The notes below the pieces were generated by a model. The model was given only the letters and a program-made list of their open reading frames with translations. It ran no database searches and was not told where the DNA came from. The translations under genes and the position numbers were made by a program. This document shows positions 10,945 through 27,430 of a stretch of 64,000 nt of DNA, in pieces. Origin of the DNA: Dicyema japonicum (Eukaryota > Dicyemida > Rhombozoa > Dicyemidae). Position 1 is the stretch's first letter. Each line of letters begins with the position of its first letter. The stretch is from assembly GCA_011109175.1 (NCBI GenBank), contig RDEW01000003.1, positions 2,102,923 to 2,166,922 on the forward strand. The letters are read 5' to 3'.

Positions 10945-13655
10945 ATGAGCGATAGAAAGCGTAGTGTGTTTCTATCAAATATAATTAACAACAAAAAAGA
11001 ACAAGTAATAGGAATTCTGACCAGTGGAGGAGACTCTCAAGGTTGGCTTGATTATTCACTCAAGGAATGAATTCTGCCATTCGGGCGGTTGTCCGAACTG
11101 GAATATATTCGGGATGTCGAGTCTTCTTTATTAAAGAGGTTACTCTTAACTGGTTTAATGAAGGGTTATATGGGTCTCATCGAAGGAGGTTCTCATATAG
11201 AAGAAGCCACGTGGGAATCTGTCAGTAACATTATCAATCAGGTAGACGTGAGATGTAATGCAGGGTGGAACAATAATTGGGTCTAGCAGATGTCCTGAAA
11301 TGAGGACTTATGAAGGAAGGAGAAAGGCTGTGAAGAACCTTATCCTCCATAATATAACCAATATTGTGTGTATTGGTGGAGATGGCTCACTCACGGGTCT
11401 TGACTTTCTAAGGAAAGAGTGGAAATCACATCTGAGTGATCTACTAAAATCGGGGGAAATTACAGTACAGCAGCAGTCATCTCTCAATATTGTCGGAATC
11501 GTTGGATCGATTGACAATGATTTCTGTGGCACTGACATGACCATTGGAGCGGATTCAGCTCTACACAGAATAATGGAGGCTGTGGATGCGATTAGCACGA
11601 CTGCAAGCAGGTTTGTTTGTTTTGTCTATAAAGTCATCAACGATGCTTTGTCCTCGAGTTGATGGGAGGAATTGTGGGTATTTGACCTTACTGGGGCGAT
11701 GATGTGCGAAGTGGACTATGCCTTCATTCCGGAAATTGATCTTCCTAAGGAATGGGATAAGGATCTGATTAAGAATCTCTCAAGTGTATGGTTTTCTGTT
11801 TATTCAGTCTCGTGATATTGGTAAGAGGTTGAGCATCGTGCTCGTCTGTGAGGACAGAAGGACAGTGTGACCACGGATGACATTATCAGAGTTTGTTGGA
11901 CTGTACTATAATAGGTCATAAAGGATAACATGAATATTGATTGTCGTAAGACTGTACTTGGTCACTTACAGAGGGGTGGGGATGCCTCTGTCTTCGATAG
12001 GATATTGGTTTGTGCTTCAAGCTGATCCTCAGGGAATCCGAATGGGAGCCGAGGCTGTGAATGTTCTGTTAGAAGATAATGAGGACAAACCGGCCTGTGT
12101 TATAGCTATCTCTAAAAATAATATAATCAGAGCGGACTTACAGGAGTGTGTGGAGAAAGTGAGAGTTTCCTTTATCTCAGACACGGAAAATATCCGAGGC
12201 CATGTCTAGGAATGACATTAATGAGGTAGTCAAGCTTAGAGGGTCCTCATTTGCCAGGAGCATTGAAATGTTCCGCTTTTTCAGACAAAGTGTACCCGTT
12301 ATAATGGAAGACAAGGTTTGATTAGCTTCTAAGTCACCAGCATGAGTTCTCTGTGGCCATTGTTAACATTGGAGCCCCGGCATGTGGATCGAATGCAGCT
12401 GCGAGGGCTTTTTCCAGATCAGCCCTTGCAAGGGTTTTACTGTTCTGGGAGTTAATAACGGACTGAAGGGATTCGTCAAGGGAAATGTGTAAGTTTGACT
12501 TTACCCTTCAAAGATTGTGAAAATGGATTGGTCCATGACTATTGGGTGGACTGGCATGGGTGGAACGGTTTTGGGGACCTCTCGGTTGTTGGATATCGTT
12601 ACTCTTTAGGGATGTCCCCAAGGACATCGGTTTCTCTGTTTTGGCGGAATCCTTTAGGAAGAATCGAGTGAAGGCGCTTTTAGTGATTGGAGGATTTGAG
12701 GTAGTTTGTTGGTTTATTGGTGAGGGATTCATCTCAGTGAAATCGCTGTGCGATATGAGAAGTGAATACCCCGAGTTTGCCATCCCACTCATCCTCATTC
12801 CCTCCACAATCAGCAATAATGTCCCCGGAAGTGACTTCTCCCTGGGATGTGACACTGCACTTACTGAATTGGTGTCTGTAATATTTTTTTATTACCAAAC
12901 TGGCTTGTGATAAGCTGAAACTGTCGTCTTCTGCCACACGTCGTCGTGTGTTTGTGGTGGGGACAATGGGAGCTCACTGTGGGTACCTATCAACCGTCGG
13001 AGCACTCGCCTCGGGGGCTGATGCTGCCTACATATTCGAAGAACCGTTCAAAGCACGTGACATCCTTGTAATCTCCAGTTCTGTAATTTAAGTACGATGC
13101 TCAATGCATGCGGGAAAAAATGTCAACCTCCATTGCACGTGGACTGATTTTGATGTTTTCGTTGCTCATTAATGTTAATAGGACTGAGGACTACGATACC
13201 ATCCTCGATATTAATGTAGTGACACGTCTATTCGGGTCTGAAGGTGAAGGAGTGTATGATTGTCGATGTAACGTGATTGGGCATCTCCAGCAGGTCTCTT
13301 ATTGGGGTCACATTAGGGGTCCAAACCAACTCCGTTCGACAGAATTCATGGAACAAAGTTCGGTATGGCGGCCTTCAATTACGTGAATGAACTTTTATTC
13401 CCCTTCATATCAAAAGGAGGTACTTGTGTTCTTTAATGGTGAGGGGAGGTATCCATATCTACTGATGAGTCGGCTGTGGTGATGGGAATCATAGGGAGTG
13501 GAATCAAGTTCACTTCCATTGCTGAACTGACCTCGAATGTGGACTTTAAGTATCATATTAGCTGACAACCAAGGAATCGAATCGCCCGTACCAGGTGGTG
13601 GAGTGATTTGTACCACCTTGTTAGGATACTATCGAACAAGGAACATAATTATTAA
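10945..13655 (+). CDS. PFK: ATP-dependent 6-phosphofructokinase (metazoan two-domain type)
   Basis: Catalyses fructose 6-phosphate plus ATP to fructose 1,6-bisphosphate in cytosolic glycolysis. The start is [20 protein letters not shown], followed by the nucleotide loop [43 protein letters not shown], the catalytic [37 protein letters not shown], and the C-terminal half with [56 protein letters not shown] and a final [20 protein letters not shown]. Both tandem halves are present, as in animal enzymes. About 17 introns of about 22-27 bases are inferred (the first is 11042-11064); one near 12872-12915 would be about 44. Four frame breaks all sit in G runs one base short (11664, 11693, 11860, 12432), more likely sequence error than decay. 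The ADAM gene starts 98 bases downstream on the same strand. Confidence 0.93.
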
Positions 13656-13753
13656 CACTCTCTTTACTAATATTATCGAATGGTTTGTTTGTGACACATT
13701 TCTTAAATCTGTGGCATCTGCTGTATTTAATGTCATTTTTCGATTATTTTGTG

Positions 13754-15317
13754 ATGTTTTTGTTAATTTTATTGGTTTTCGCTGCAGCAATAGGCAAAGT
13801 TATAGTTGGCGTTATTCTAGAAAGTAGGGGAGGTTGAGATCTTGTACATTGAGTTGTTGGCTGTTGTTAGTCGCTCTCAGGTGGGAGGTGCCTTGATTGT
13901 AGATTGAAGAGATGGGGACCCTGTATATGGTGGAGGACAACATTCAGTGGATAGTTAACTCTGTGGCCACAGTTTGATGCTGATAAATCATTGAAGCTGT
14001 ACAAAAAATACAATATTATTATCGCACTGAACGACCTTAAATCTTTGGATGATATTAAGGAGTACGCCACTGACATCCTGAGGTCACGTGCTCATGAGAA
14101 TGGTCAACCAAAGAAAGAAAATAGCTTTGATATTGTGGTCTTTTTTTCGTAATGTTAATTTCTGACCTTAGGCACAAGTACAATGACGACACTACAGGAC
14201 AGGCGTTTAAGGATAGCACGTGTGAGGCCAACAGTGTCATGTCAATCAACCAAATGTCCACCAAGGTACATTCAAATGCCGAAAATAGAAAAACTACGAA
14301 TACTTTGATGTGATAGCACTAGCACATGAAATTGGGCACAGCTTGGGGTTACCTCACACCAGGGAAGGATGCTCATGTAACCCCCATAACTGTATAATGG
14401 ACACGAAAATAAAGTTAAATTAACTGTATTCTCCCAGAACTAATGATGTCCGGTGGTCAGTCTGTTCTTCAATGTATCTCAACCATCTCCCTTACAAACG
14501 AAAGCGTTGTCTTTCGAACTTCCCCAAAATCAGCCAAAGCCTGTGTGGAAACTATGTGGTCGATGAGGGGGAGGACTGCGACTGTGGACTAGTACAGGTT
14601 ATTTTATACATTGAAATAAGAATTGTAATAATCCATGTTGTAACCCCTTAACCTGCAAATTAAAACAGAATATAACGTGTGGCTCAGGAGCTTGTTGTGA
14701 CCTAACCACGTGTCAGGTCTCTAGTTTTATAGTAGCCCAGATCATGTCAAATTCCTCCATTTGTCGCCGCAAGCAGAACGAGTGTGATGTTGTAGAGTAC
14801 TGTGATGGACGAAGTAACACGTGTCCACCCGATAAGAGTAAACTATTGGGAACTCCATGCAGCTACGGTGTACGGAGATGTTTTGATCTTGCAGGGACTT
14901 TGTTATAAAGGTCAGTGCATTCGGAGGAGACAGCAATGTGTGAGGTTGTTCAACAGAAAGGCGAAGTCTGGAAAACGGAGAGACTTTATATTTTTCAATA
15001 CAAGGGGCGATATGTGCGGGAATTGTGGTCACCAAAATACCATAAAAACCTGTTTAAGGGGGTAAAATACTATTTTTAGCGCAGAGATGAGCTTTGTGGA
15101 AAACTGGTGTGCCAAACGAGCAGTATAGTGAGTATTCTACCGACAAAGGCATGTTGTATTAAGGACAAGTGTACAATGCAAGGAAATATTCCAATGACGT
15201 ATGTTCAGGATGGAACTCGATGTGGAGATAAATCTGTATGTATTTGACGTCATTTGTCAGATGTGTGTTGATGGTAAATGTAGGGATATCCATACCTTGA
15301 GGAAAGACTCCTTGTAA
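13754..15317 (+). CDS. ADAM/reprolysin-type zinc metalloprotease, secreted form
   Basis: The start MFLLILLVFAAAIGK looks like a signal peptide. A short pro-region is followed by a metalloprotease domain with VVFFSHKYNDDTTGQAF and the zinc site HEIGHSLGLPH (14325-14357, HExxHxxGxxH), then GCSCNPHNCIMDT. A disintegrin module follows (LCGNYVVDEGEDCDCG, NPCCNPLTCKL, ACCDLTTC, CRRKQNECDVVEYCDG, NTCPPD), then a cysteine-rich region (GLCYKGQC, MCGNCG, LCGKLVCQ, GTRCGDKSVC, VCVDGKC). Introns of about 23 bases restore the frame, for example after VVFF and after MSTK. The frame stops after RKDSL at 15317, before any EGF or membrane segment; an extra exon to about 15534 is possible but did not join in phase. 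Likely role: extracellular proteolysis, perhaps at the host interface. The exon structure of the N-terminal 100 residues is uncertain. Confidence 0.87.
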
Positions 15318-16800
15318 GACAATTAATATTTTTACAATCTTAATATTTCTGTAGTCAATTTTAATTGTCTCTGTGCACGAGATTCCATAACTAGGGGACC
15401 TATTTTTGATAGTGAGGTTAAGAACAATGTCCCCAAGTTAGATATTCTGCACTTTACGCAGAGCCATATTAGCCATCGCTCTCCCAAGCAGGACACACAC
15501 TTTAAGTCAAGAATAGTTATCATAACTAATCGATGAGGGAGAACCAAGGAATGTTCATAATTTTTTTATTTTTGTTGGGTGTGAGTCCTTTTGTAGACAA
15601 TCCGGTTCCGCAGTGAGATGTTCACCAATGATGGAATCACTCGTCATGCCAAAGCATCGTAGATGCGTGGAACCTTCAGCCGGAATTTATAGCAGGGGGA
15701 TTCGAACTAGGGGTCATCAGGTCTATATATTCTCTAGGTGAAAATGATGTTTTTCGCGACAATCATGGTCAGAGACCATATAGGTTTGGTCTTTGAGTTA
15801 CAAGAGGTTGAAAATGGAGGATAAAACCATTGTAGCGTTCTGCCAGTGATTCAGTATAAAATGATCTAGGTCCCCCATCAGTTCAGTTCCATCAGTGACT
15901 ACAAGTTGAAAGATTGACATCTGGAAAAGTCCCCTGCACTAGCATACCGGCTGTAAGAGAAGCAAACTAGGCTACTAGTCCTATTAGTTAGTTAAACTGA
16001 GCTGTTGGAGGAGCAAGAAATAAGTGAAGGTAACTACGGGTATCGACAGAGCTTTCAATTAACTTAAAGTTTCCCCCTTGACCCCACACAAGCTCGTGAT
16101 GGGCGGAGAACTGCATGTTGTAGCGAGGTAGCGAATCGGTGTAAAGTCCATGTTATTCCTTAATTAAAGACCTGAGCTGAATTGTTGCTAAATTTCCTGA
16201 GAGGTACTTGAGACAGTTGGAAGTGAGTAGAAATATCCACGCTTACAAACAAGTGTGCTCAAAAGAACCCCCAAAAGTGTGAAGAGGATGACGGACAAGT
16301 CCTCTTGTGGAACTCACTCTTCGTATTAACCGCTGGTCGCTCACAGTAAATTAAATGTTACCATGGTAGCCAATTAGTGAAAATTAAATCTCTAAAAATG
16401 TCGTTATTCGCACAGAAATATGCTCAACAAAGAACATTATTTTCAATCGACAAATGAGTACTTTGTCAATCAATGATTTTATTCGCTGTTATCTAAGGAA
16501 TTTATTTTGTGACCTAGGAAGGAATCAATTTTGGAAGCTATGTTATAAGGTAGTTTTAGTACCTTGTAAGCCAACTCTGCCAACCACGTGGAAATGACTC
16601 CATTACTAAAGCCGAGTTGAACAACCTTAGATTATCGCAGTAAGTTAGAAATAGCAAGGATAGATCCGTAATAGAGTTAGATACACATGAAGAAATCAAG
16701 TCACCTCTCCCAACATGACTGAAGAAGAAACGACTACCAAAACTCCTTTAAAGCAAGAAACCATTTAAAATAAAGCATACTATAAGAATATCAAATTTGT
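15318..16800. other. Intergenic, no gene recognised
   Basis: It lies between the convergent ADAM and FERM genes. No coherent coding frame beyond the doubtful ADAM extension. A block at 16078-16136 (CCCTTGACCCCACACAAGCT and onward) resembles 48972-49040, so the spacer contains at least one dispersed repeat. Confidence 0.4.
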
Positions 16801-18482
16801 CTATAAATAGTATCCAATTAGCAGATAAAAAAGGAGAATAACAGCAAGGCTCGCAATGCCTACAATGACCACATTACTTGATGAGGAAACAGCCATAATT
16901 GGCATCTTATAATATTTAATCTCCTTCAGAACATCAGATATAGTACACTTCCCATCACAATCGGGGATTATGGAGAATGAGTCAACAGATTTGATAGATT
17001 CATACATCTCAGGAACATCGAGGACCGTTCCCTCCCAACTGCCTGCAATTTCCGTTTTGGGGGTCAATAACTGGTCGGTAGATTGTTCCTCCACCTCACT
17101 GTTTACGGAGATGATTGGTATGGGGAATATCTGTAGTACAGGCAACCTCACAACCTAGTCACATGGGTTTGATTGTAGAGTCTACGAGAAGTGGAATAGT
17201 CCTGACGAACGTCCAGGTAGCAACGACCAGAGAACATATATCTTGATTGACGAAAACTCCCCCCGGAGGTTAGCTGGACTTTCTGGGATTTGGAAGACCT
17301 GAGAATAATACATGGGCTAACTGGAAGAAGATCTTTTGGTCGTTTGCTGCTCGCCATGCGTATTTGCAGGTAGATCTGGTCTCGAATTTGAACAGGATCG
17401 AATGAATTGTGTCATTTTTCTACTAAATCACCAAAATACCTTTTTTCGACCGAAAAATCCGGATTTCTGAAATTCACTAACAAATCGATACCTTGGTCTT
17501 TTGCTGGTAAGATTGAACCTGCAATCATAAATTATAGTAACCGAACTGACGTCCCAACCACTCAGTTTCACTTTGAGGACGTTGTTGTCGAACGTTATCT
17601 TGAGGATATCATCCCTGTCTAAGTAGTTGACCATGAGCTCACCATGGACTAACAAAGTCGACCGAGTTGTTCACTAGGCACATCATACCCCGGTGGGAAA
17701 AATGAAGCATGACAGCGTTCTCGGAGACATTCTTTGCCTCGTGGGGATCCATTCCATAGCTAGGCTGGAGTGCTGCAAGCTTGTTGAACTTGGTCTCAGC
17801 CACTGACTTGTCCATCCCTCTGAAATATGTCACATATAAAACCTCAATGACCTATATTGATCGATTACTCTGGAATCCAGGTTTGATCGAGCGTTCACGT
17901 TTGGAAGAATGAAGAATTTCTCGTAAAGGACTGTTTCCTGAGGAGAAAAGGTGCCGTAAAAGGCTTACCGATAAAACAGAAACCAACCTTGCAGTGAAAG
18001 GGATTTGAGAGAGACAGTGTCATTTTCATTACAAATGAGTCTTCCACACAGCAAATCTCGTTTGAGTTGTAAAAACAGGTAATACCTGCTTATAAACACA
18101 GCAAACCCGGTGATTTGGTCCAAGTCCATGAGAACGTTAGGAGGGGGATAATATTTGATCCTCAGCAAGAGAACCGTAGAAGATGAGTCTACAAATGCTT
18201 ACAAAGCTCACGTTTTAGCTGTTTTCCCACGGGTTTGTGTAACTGAAGCCATCGCTAAAAATAAAACACTATAAAACTCGCTGGTGATTTTTGTCAAAAT
18301 ACCTCAGCCCGAAATACTCCTTTTCGAGAATATTTAGGCTATCACAAACAATTTGAAACACATGAGAACCCGGCGAGTCACTCTAACACGTGACTGAACA
18401 CACTAACCGTCACAGTACTCTCAATGGGGTTTACATCCTCAAATGACATGATTGTCAAAGTCAGCGGGCGACCCGTTACCAT
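16801..18482 (-). CDS. FERM-domain protein with C-terminal membrane anchor (FRMD3/5-like)
   Basis: FERM proteins link membrane proteins to the cortical cytoskeleton. From the start at 18482: MVTGRPLTLTIMSFEDVNPI, then GSHVFQIVCDSLNILEKEYF and GLRYFDKNHQR (F1 lobe), LLLRIKYYPPPNVLMDLDQI and YYLFLQLKRDLLCGRLICNE (F2 lobe), ETKFNKLAALQPSYGMDPHE, NAVMLHFSHRGMMCL and later DCRFNLTSKRPRYRF (F3/adjacent). After a Ser/Pro/Glu linker the protein ends in a hydrophobic segment VVIVGIASLAVILLFYLLIG, a single membrane span, as in FRMD3 and FRMD5. Six or more introns of 21-25 bases were placed in phase. The gene sits 72 bases downstream of the ClpX stop on the same strand. Human orthologue identity is not certain. 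Confidence 0.85.
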
Positions 18483-18554
18483 TAGAAAATTCAAATAAAG
18501 TTTATTCCAAAATTAAAGGATTTGAATAATTTTAAGTTAAAATATATTAAATGA

Positions 18555-20316
18555 CTAGGACACACAACCCTTCAGATATTGTGGGGATCTGTTACTCCGG
18601 ACGGTCTCCATGTCAATGCGGACACCACAGAACTTCTCCGGAGAATCAGGCAACTCAAACATAGGGTCTAGCAAGATCTTCTCCTACAAGGTCACCCTAG
18701 AATGCCTACAACGATGGCTCGAAGTCCTCTGGCTCCTGTTCCCTTCTTTAATGCCTGTTTCGCAATTTCTGATAGAGCATCGTCAGTAAATTCAAGTTTC
18801 ATCTACACATCAGCCCATCCCAACCTGGTCCATCTTAAAGAGGGTCTCAAACTGAGTTATCAGAGCGTTGTGAGGTTCTGTAAGAATATTGACAAGCATA
18901 TTATGGTTTAATCCATGAAAGGGAACAGTAATCGGGAACCGACCCAACAAACTCAGGGATCATTCCAAACTCAATTAAGTCCTTCCCCTCAACCTTCAAT
19001 TCAACCAAACAAGTACCTCATTGAACAGCCTATCCATCTCCTCCTGTCTGCGAACAGCCTCTTCTAAAGACTCACTATCAGATGACAATTCCAACTGTGA
19101 CACAGAGGAGTTTGATCGATCGTTTGCGGTTTCCAAATTAAATCCGATTGACTGAAATTAGCAAAACACGACTTTTTTACTCAGCCTTTTAGAGATTATC
19201 TTATCGATTGAGTTAAATGCCCCAGAGGCTATAAAGAGAATATCCGTAGTATCGAATGAGATCATTTCGCCCCTCAGTTTGCTGTTAACCTTCTCAGGGA
19301 TCTTTATTACGGTCCCTTCAAGCATTCTTAGCATCGCCCTTTGAACTCCTTCACCTCCTACGTCTCTGTGCTGATGTAAGCTCGATCTGTTAGACCCTAC
19401 TTTGTCCACTTCGTCAAAGAATACAATCCCTAGCGTCAGCCAAAACCCAAACCCTGCTGAGCCCTGTCCACGTTGTAATCGGCTTCTTGTAGTAACCTGA
19501 CAATCACGGATTCCACGTCAGCCCCGACATACCCAGCTTCAGTTAAAGTAGTGCAGTCACATATCACTATTGGGACATTCAAACACTGAGCTATCGTCTT
19601 GGCTAACAAAGTCTTTCCTGAAATGAGGATATAATGCTAACCAGAACCAGTAGGGCCTAACATGATAATGTTGCTCTTTTCCAGCAGTAGAGGAGGCTTT
19701 TTGTCCAGGAAGACTTCAAAGGCTTCACTTGACTTGTCAGTGTCATCACTAGTGTGGTAAGGAACAACTGGGGGAGCCGAATTGTTAGCTTTACTGCCAT
19801 TATAAAGACGTTTGTAGTGATTGTATATGGCAACAGACAACACTTTCTTTGCGGTCTCCTGCCCGATAATATAATTCCCCAAATAATTGAAAATCTGTCG
19901 GTTAACATAAATGGGACCTGCCTGGGAGCTATTGGTTTGTATTTGGGGTCGTTTGTTGGGTGGGATGGAACCATATTAAGGTTAGGTATTCCAGAATCTG
20001 TGGTTATGCTGTTGAGGAATAAATGATTGCATTTCACGCATTTTATGAATCTCACAAGGGCTGGGATAACATGAAAGCACTACCTCCAATATTCTCTAAA
20101 CGTGACTCTGGGTGGTGACAGCGAGGACAGGCTATCAAACTGCTGTATTTCTCTGCAAGACGACTTTCTGCGAGTCCTCAGTTTCTTTCCCCCATCTCCA
20201 TTGATACTCATGGTCCTTTTCACAATGAAAGGGGACCCCATCTTCCACTCAGAATAGTATCTGGGCAGTACATTGGGGAGAACACTAATCCTGCATAGAA
20301 AGCGGATATACGACAT
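18555..20316 (-). CDS. CLPX: Mitochondrial ATP-dependent ClpX unfoldase
   Basis: ClpX unfolds substrates and feeds them to ClpP in the mitochondrial matrix. The N-terminus [20 protein letters not shown], rich in Arg and hydrophobics, fits a mitochondrial targeting peptide. A four-cysteine zinc module follows (CPRC...KCVKCNHLF), then [20 protein letters not shown] and [12 protein letters not shown], Walker [19 protein letters not shown] (split by a 24-base intron), [20 protein letters not shown], Walker [28 protein letters not shown] and [15 protein letters not shown]. The C-terminal small domain contains [19 protein letters not shown] and FKKGLRKGTGARG-type equivalents up to [15 protein letters not shown]. 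All AAA+ motifs are intact. Frame continuity needs introns of about 23-26 bases. It is packed between POLQ (67 bases upstream) and the FERM gene. Confidence 0.9.
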
Positions 20317-20383
20317 GGCAAGTTCAATAGAGAAGTTTTAAATTTCGATTTTATAATTATAAAACAAATTATATATTTGAAAA

Positions 20384-25114
<4,731 letters not shown>

Positions 25115-25184
25115 TTAATGAACTCGATGACTTTTAAATTATTTTATTTTAATTATAAAATTTTTAAATTTTTTATATTTAATC
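25115..25184. promoter_or_regulatory. 70-base shared upstream region of POLQ and the pseudouridine synthase
   Basis: The two start codons point away from each other with only 70 bases, almost all A/T, between them. Both transcripts must begin in or very near this stretch, so it is inferred to act as a bidirectional promoter. No named element is recognisable. Confidence 0.5.
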
Positions 25185-26677
25185 ATGCCTAATTTGCTAA
25201 CGTTAATTTCACTCAGACGATTTCTTTCTTCTAAGAGTCTTCAAAGTTCGAACAGCAAGTCTCAGTCATTCAAGACTAATTACGGGACCGTGACTTTTGA
25301 TTCTCCATTAGTCAATGGTTCTCAGTCCTGTGACTATTCTAGTCCCCTCGATTTTCAAAGAAGTATATAATTCGAAGCAGTCAGTCAAATGCAAGGATTT
25401 ATATTACGAGATTACAGAGGATACTTCAAAGAGTATTCAAAATTCATCCACTAACGGGAAACATGGGTCATTCAAGACCAGCTACAAGAGTATGACTTTG
25501 AATTCTCCTTTAAACAATGGTCGTCTGTGTTATGAGTTACTTAGTCCCCTCGATTTTCCGAGAAATGTATAAACCGGAGATGAAAGACAAACACAAGAAT
25601 TTGTGCCACGAAATCAAGAGTACTTTGAAGTTGTATTGTAGACAGTGAAAATTCGATTTTAAAGACTTAAGACCGACTCTCCGTGTTATTTAATGAACCA
25701 CAAAACGTGGAAGAGTCGGGAAGAGATTGTGAATATTTGTGCCAACTCTGTGATCCACAATGACGGTTGAGTTAGTCATGATTTGAAGATTCAGTTTTAG
25801 TTGTGGACAAACCATATGGGATAACAGTCCATAAGGGTAGTATTCTGGTATTCAACAGATGTCAACTATCCTTACGACTTGAGGACTGTTCTATTATCTG
25901 TGGCTGCACAACTCGGCATCAATGACCCGTCGTCCTTCCATCCGATTGGAAGACCTGACCTTAGGACCACTGGGGTGGTCATTTTTGCGAAGTTAGTCCT
26001 TTTTGTCATATTAGAACGCTTGAAGCTGCCAAAATGTACAGGGTTCTATATAGCAATGGGCAAGTCGATAAAACTTACAGAGCCGTGGTTCGGGGGATTC
26101 CTGATCAGCTCGTGGGTTTGTAATTTGTTAATGTGGGGATATTAACGTACCTGTTGGTGAGATCAAATGTTCAGATAGCCGATATAAGGTTCTTCTGTAG
26201 CTAACTGTAGATCTCTATTCCTTCCTCCGCCTTTATGAATCAGCCTAGCTTCAAAAAGCAGATTCACGACAAACGGTCCTCACTCACATCCTACAAAGTA
26301 CTAAGATCTAATTCAGACTCAGTTTGCTCCCTCATTGAGTGTACCACTAAGCAAGGTATATTCTTTGTAATAGTATTAGGGAGAAAACACCAGCTTAGAG
26401 TCCACCTCTCATATTTTTTGAATACTCCGATTCTGGGGGACCATCGATATTCTACCATATTAGGGAGAGTTCCTCAAGTTTAGCTGTTTCCTAATTTTAG
26501 AAACTGCTTGATTCTACGGCAGAATGTCTTGGAGTAAGACCTTCCCTCTGCCGTCATCTTCCTATGCTTCTTCATTGCCATTCTGTTAAAATTCCCTCTC
26601 TTTCTGGAGGTGTAAAGTCATTCACAGCTGATATTCCTGATTTTTACTCCCATATATGTAAACTATTGGGTTTATAA
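25185..26677 (+). CDS. RluA-type pseudouridine synthase, probably mitochondrial (RPUSD-like)
   Basis: Converts specific uridines in RNA to pseudouridine. The start MPNLLTLISLRRFLSSKSLQ, Arg/Ser/Leu-rich, suggests mitochondrial targeting. Two similar segments follow (YGTVTFDSPLVNGSQSC and YKSMTLNSPLNNGRLCYE), an internal duplication. The catalytic part begins DSVLVVDKPYGITVHKG, then QLGINDPSSFHPIGRPDLRT and TTGVVIFAK. Family enzymes have HRLDxxTxG here; this protein reads GRPDLRTTG, keeping the Asp and the Thr-x-Gly. Later KTYRAVVRGIPDQLVG, REKTPA/RKHQLRVHLSYF, and the C-terminal CHSVKIPSLSGGVKSFTADI and LLGL fit the family. Introns of about 22 bases are needed; several joins in 25570-25800 were not resolved. 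It diverges from POLQ. Confidence 0.75.
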
Positions 26678-26700
26678 ATCCTATTTTTCTTTAATGTTCT

Positions 26701-27338
26701 CATTTCTGTCGAGCCTCACGCAAGTTCCATACGTGCGATCATTTTATTAATCTTACAATGATGTAAGATTATCTGACCCTTAAGATCTAGTATCCCACAT
26801 CCTTAATGTTCCTCTGAACTGCTTTTGATATTTTAGAAGAATTTGCCCTAAGCAGTAATTTGAAATTGATCGGTACATATCGAAAACTTTTTTTAAAAGC
26901 CCCAAGATTACTAAGAAAGGTGTTGAGTAAATTAATTGAGTGACCCCACCACCAAACAATTTCAAAATTTTTTCGAGAATCATGGACGAGAAGAAATAAC
27001 TACTTTTCGTTAAAATTTTCTATCATTGATCTCAGGTGGGGAACACTCCCTAAGCAGTCTTCGCATGCTCTGACTTGAAGGAAGTGTCTTCCTAGGGGGA
27101 ACTCCACTGGATGGTTGGTTCAAGCTCCATGGAGCCAACAAGGAAAAAGAGGAACATGGAGTCACACTAACGTTGGCGCCACGTGACATAATTGCCATTT
27201 ATGTTTGGATTAAAACGAGTCTCCGAGATATGAGAAAGACTGTAGACTGCGGCCCTGTAATATTTTCGCTAATTCGTTGAGTTTGGTGGAATGCCTAAAG
27301 GGACACTGAAAACAATCAATCTTAGCAGCTTTCCCCAT
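26701..27338 (-). CDS. Possible small unidentified gene
   Basis: A minus-strand frame from a start at 27338 reads MGKAAKIDCFQCPFRHSTKL and NELAKILQGRSLQSFSYLGD, then breaks. Other frames downstream read SMRRLLRECSPPEINDRKF and GHSINLLNTFLSNLG. I could not join these with short introns into one convincing protein and recognise no family. It lies between the pseudouridine synthase 3' end and P0; it may be a real gene with unresolved exons or just noise. Confidence 0.2.
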
Positions 27339-27430
27339 GTCTTAATAAAGAAACAGAAAACAATTCAAATAAAAAAACACATAAAATGAAAGTTTATTAG
27401 AAATAAAACCGAATAGTAAAAGAAAGAAAA

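Noticed and set aside
10945..13655. Phosphofructokinase as a pseudogene
   Set aside because: All splice sites and catalytic motifs are intact; the only faults are one-base shortages in G runs, best explained by sequencing.
13537..13827. A plus-strand 96-codon frame spanning the PFK-ADAM gap
   Set aside because: It mixes the last PFK exon in a wrong phase with the ADAM leader; the conserved frames end at 13655 and start at 13754.
15700..15720. B-box-like GATTCGAACTAGG
   Set aside because: No matching A box or cloverleaf on either strand.
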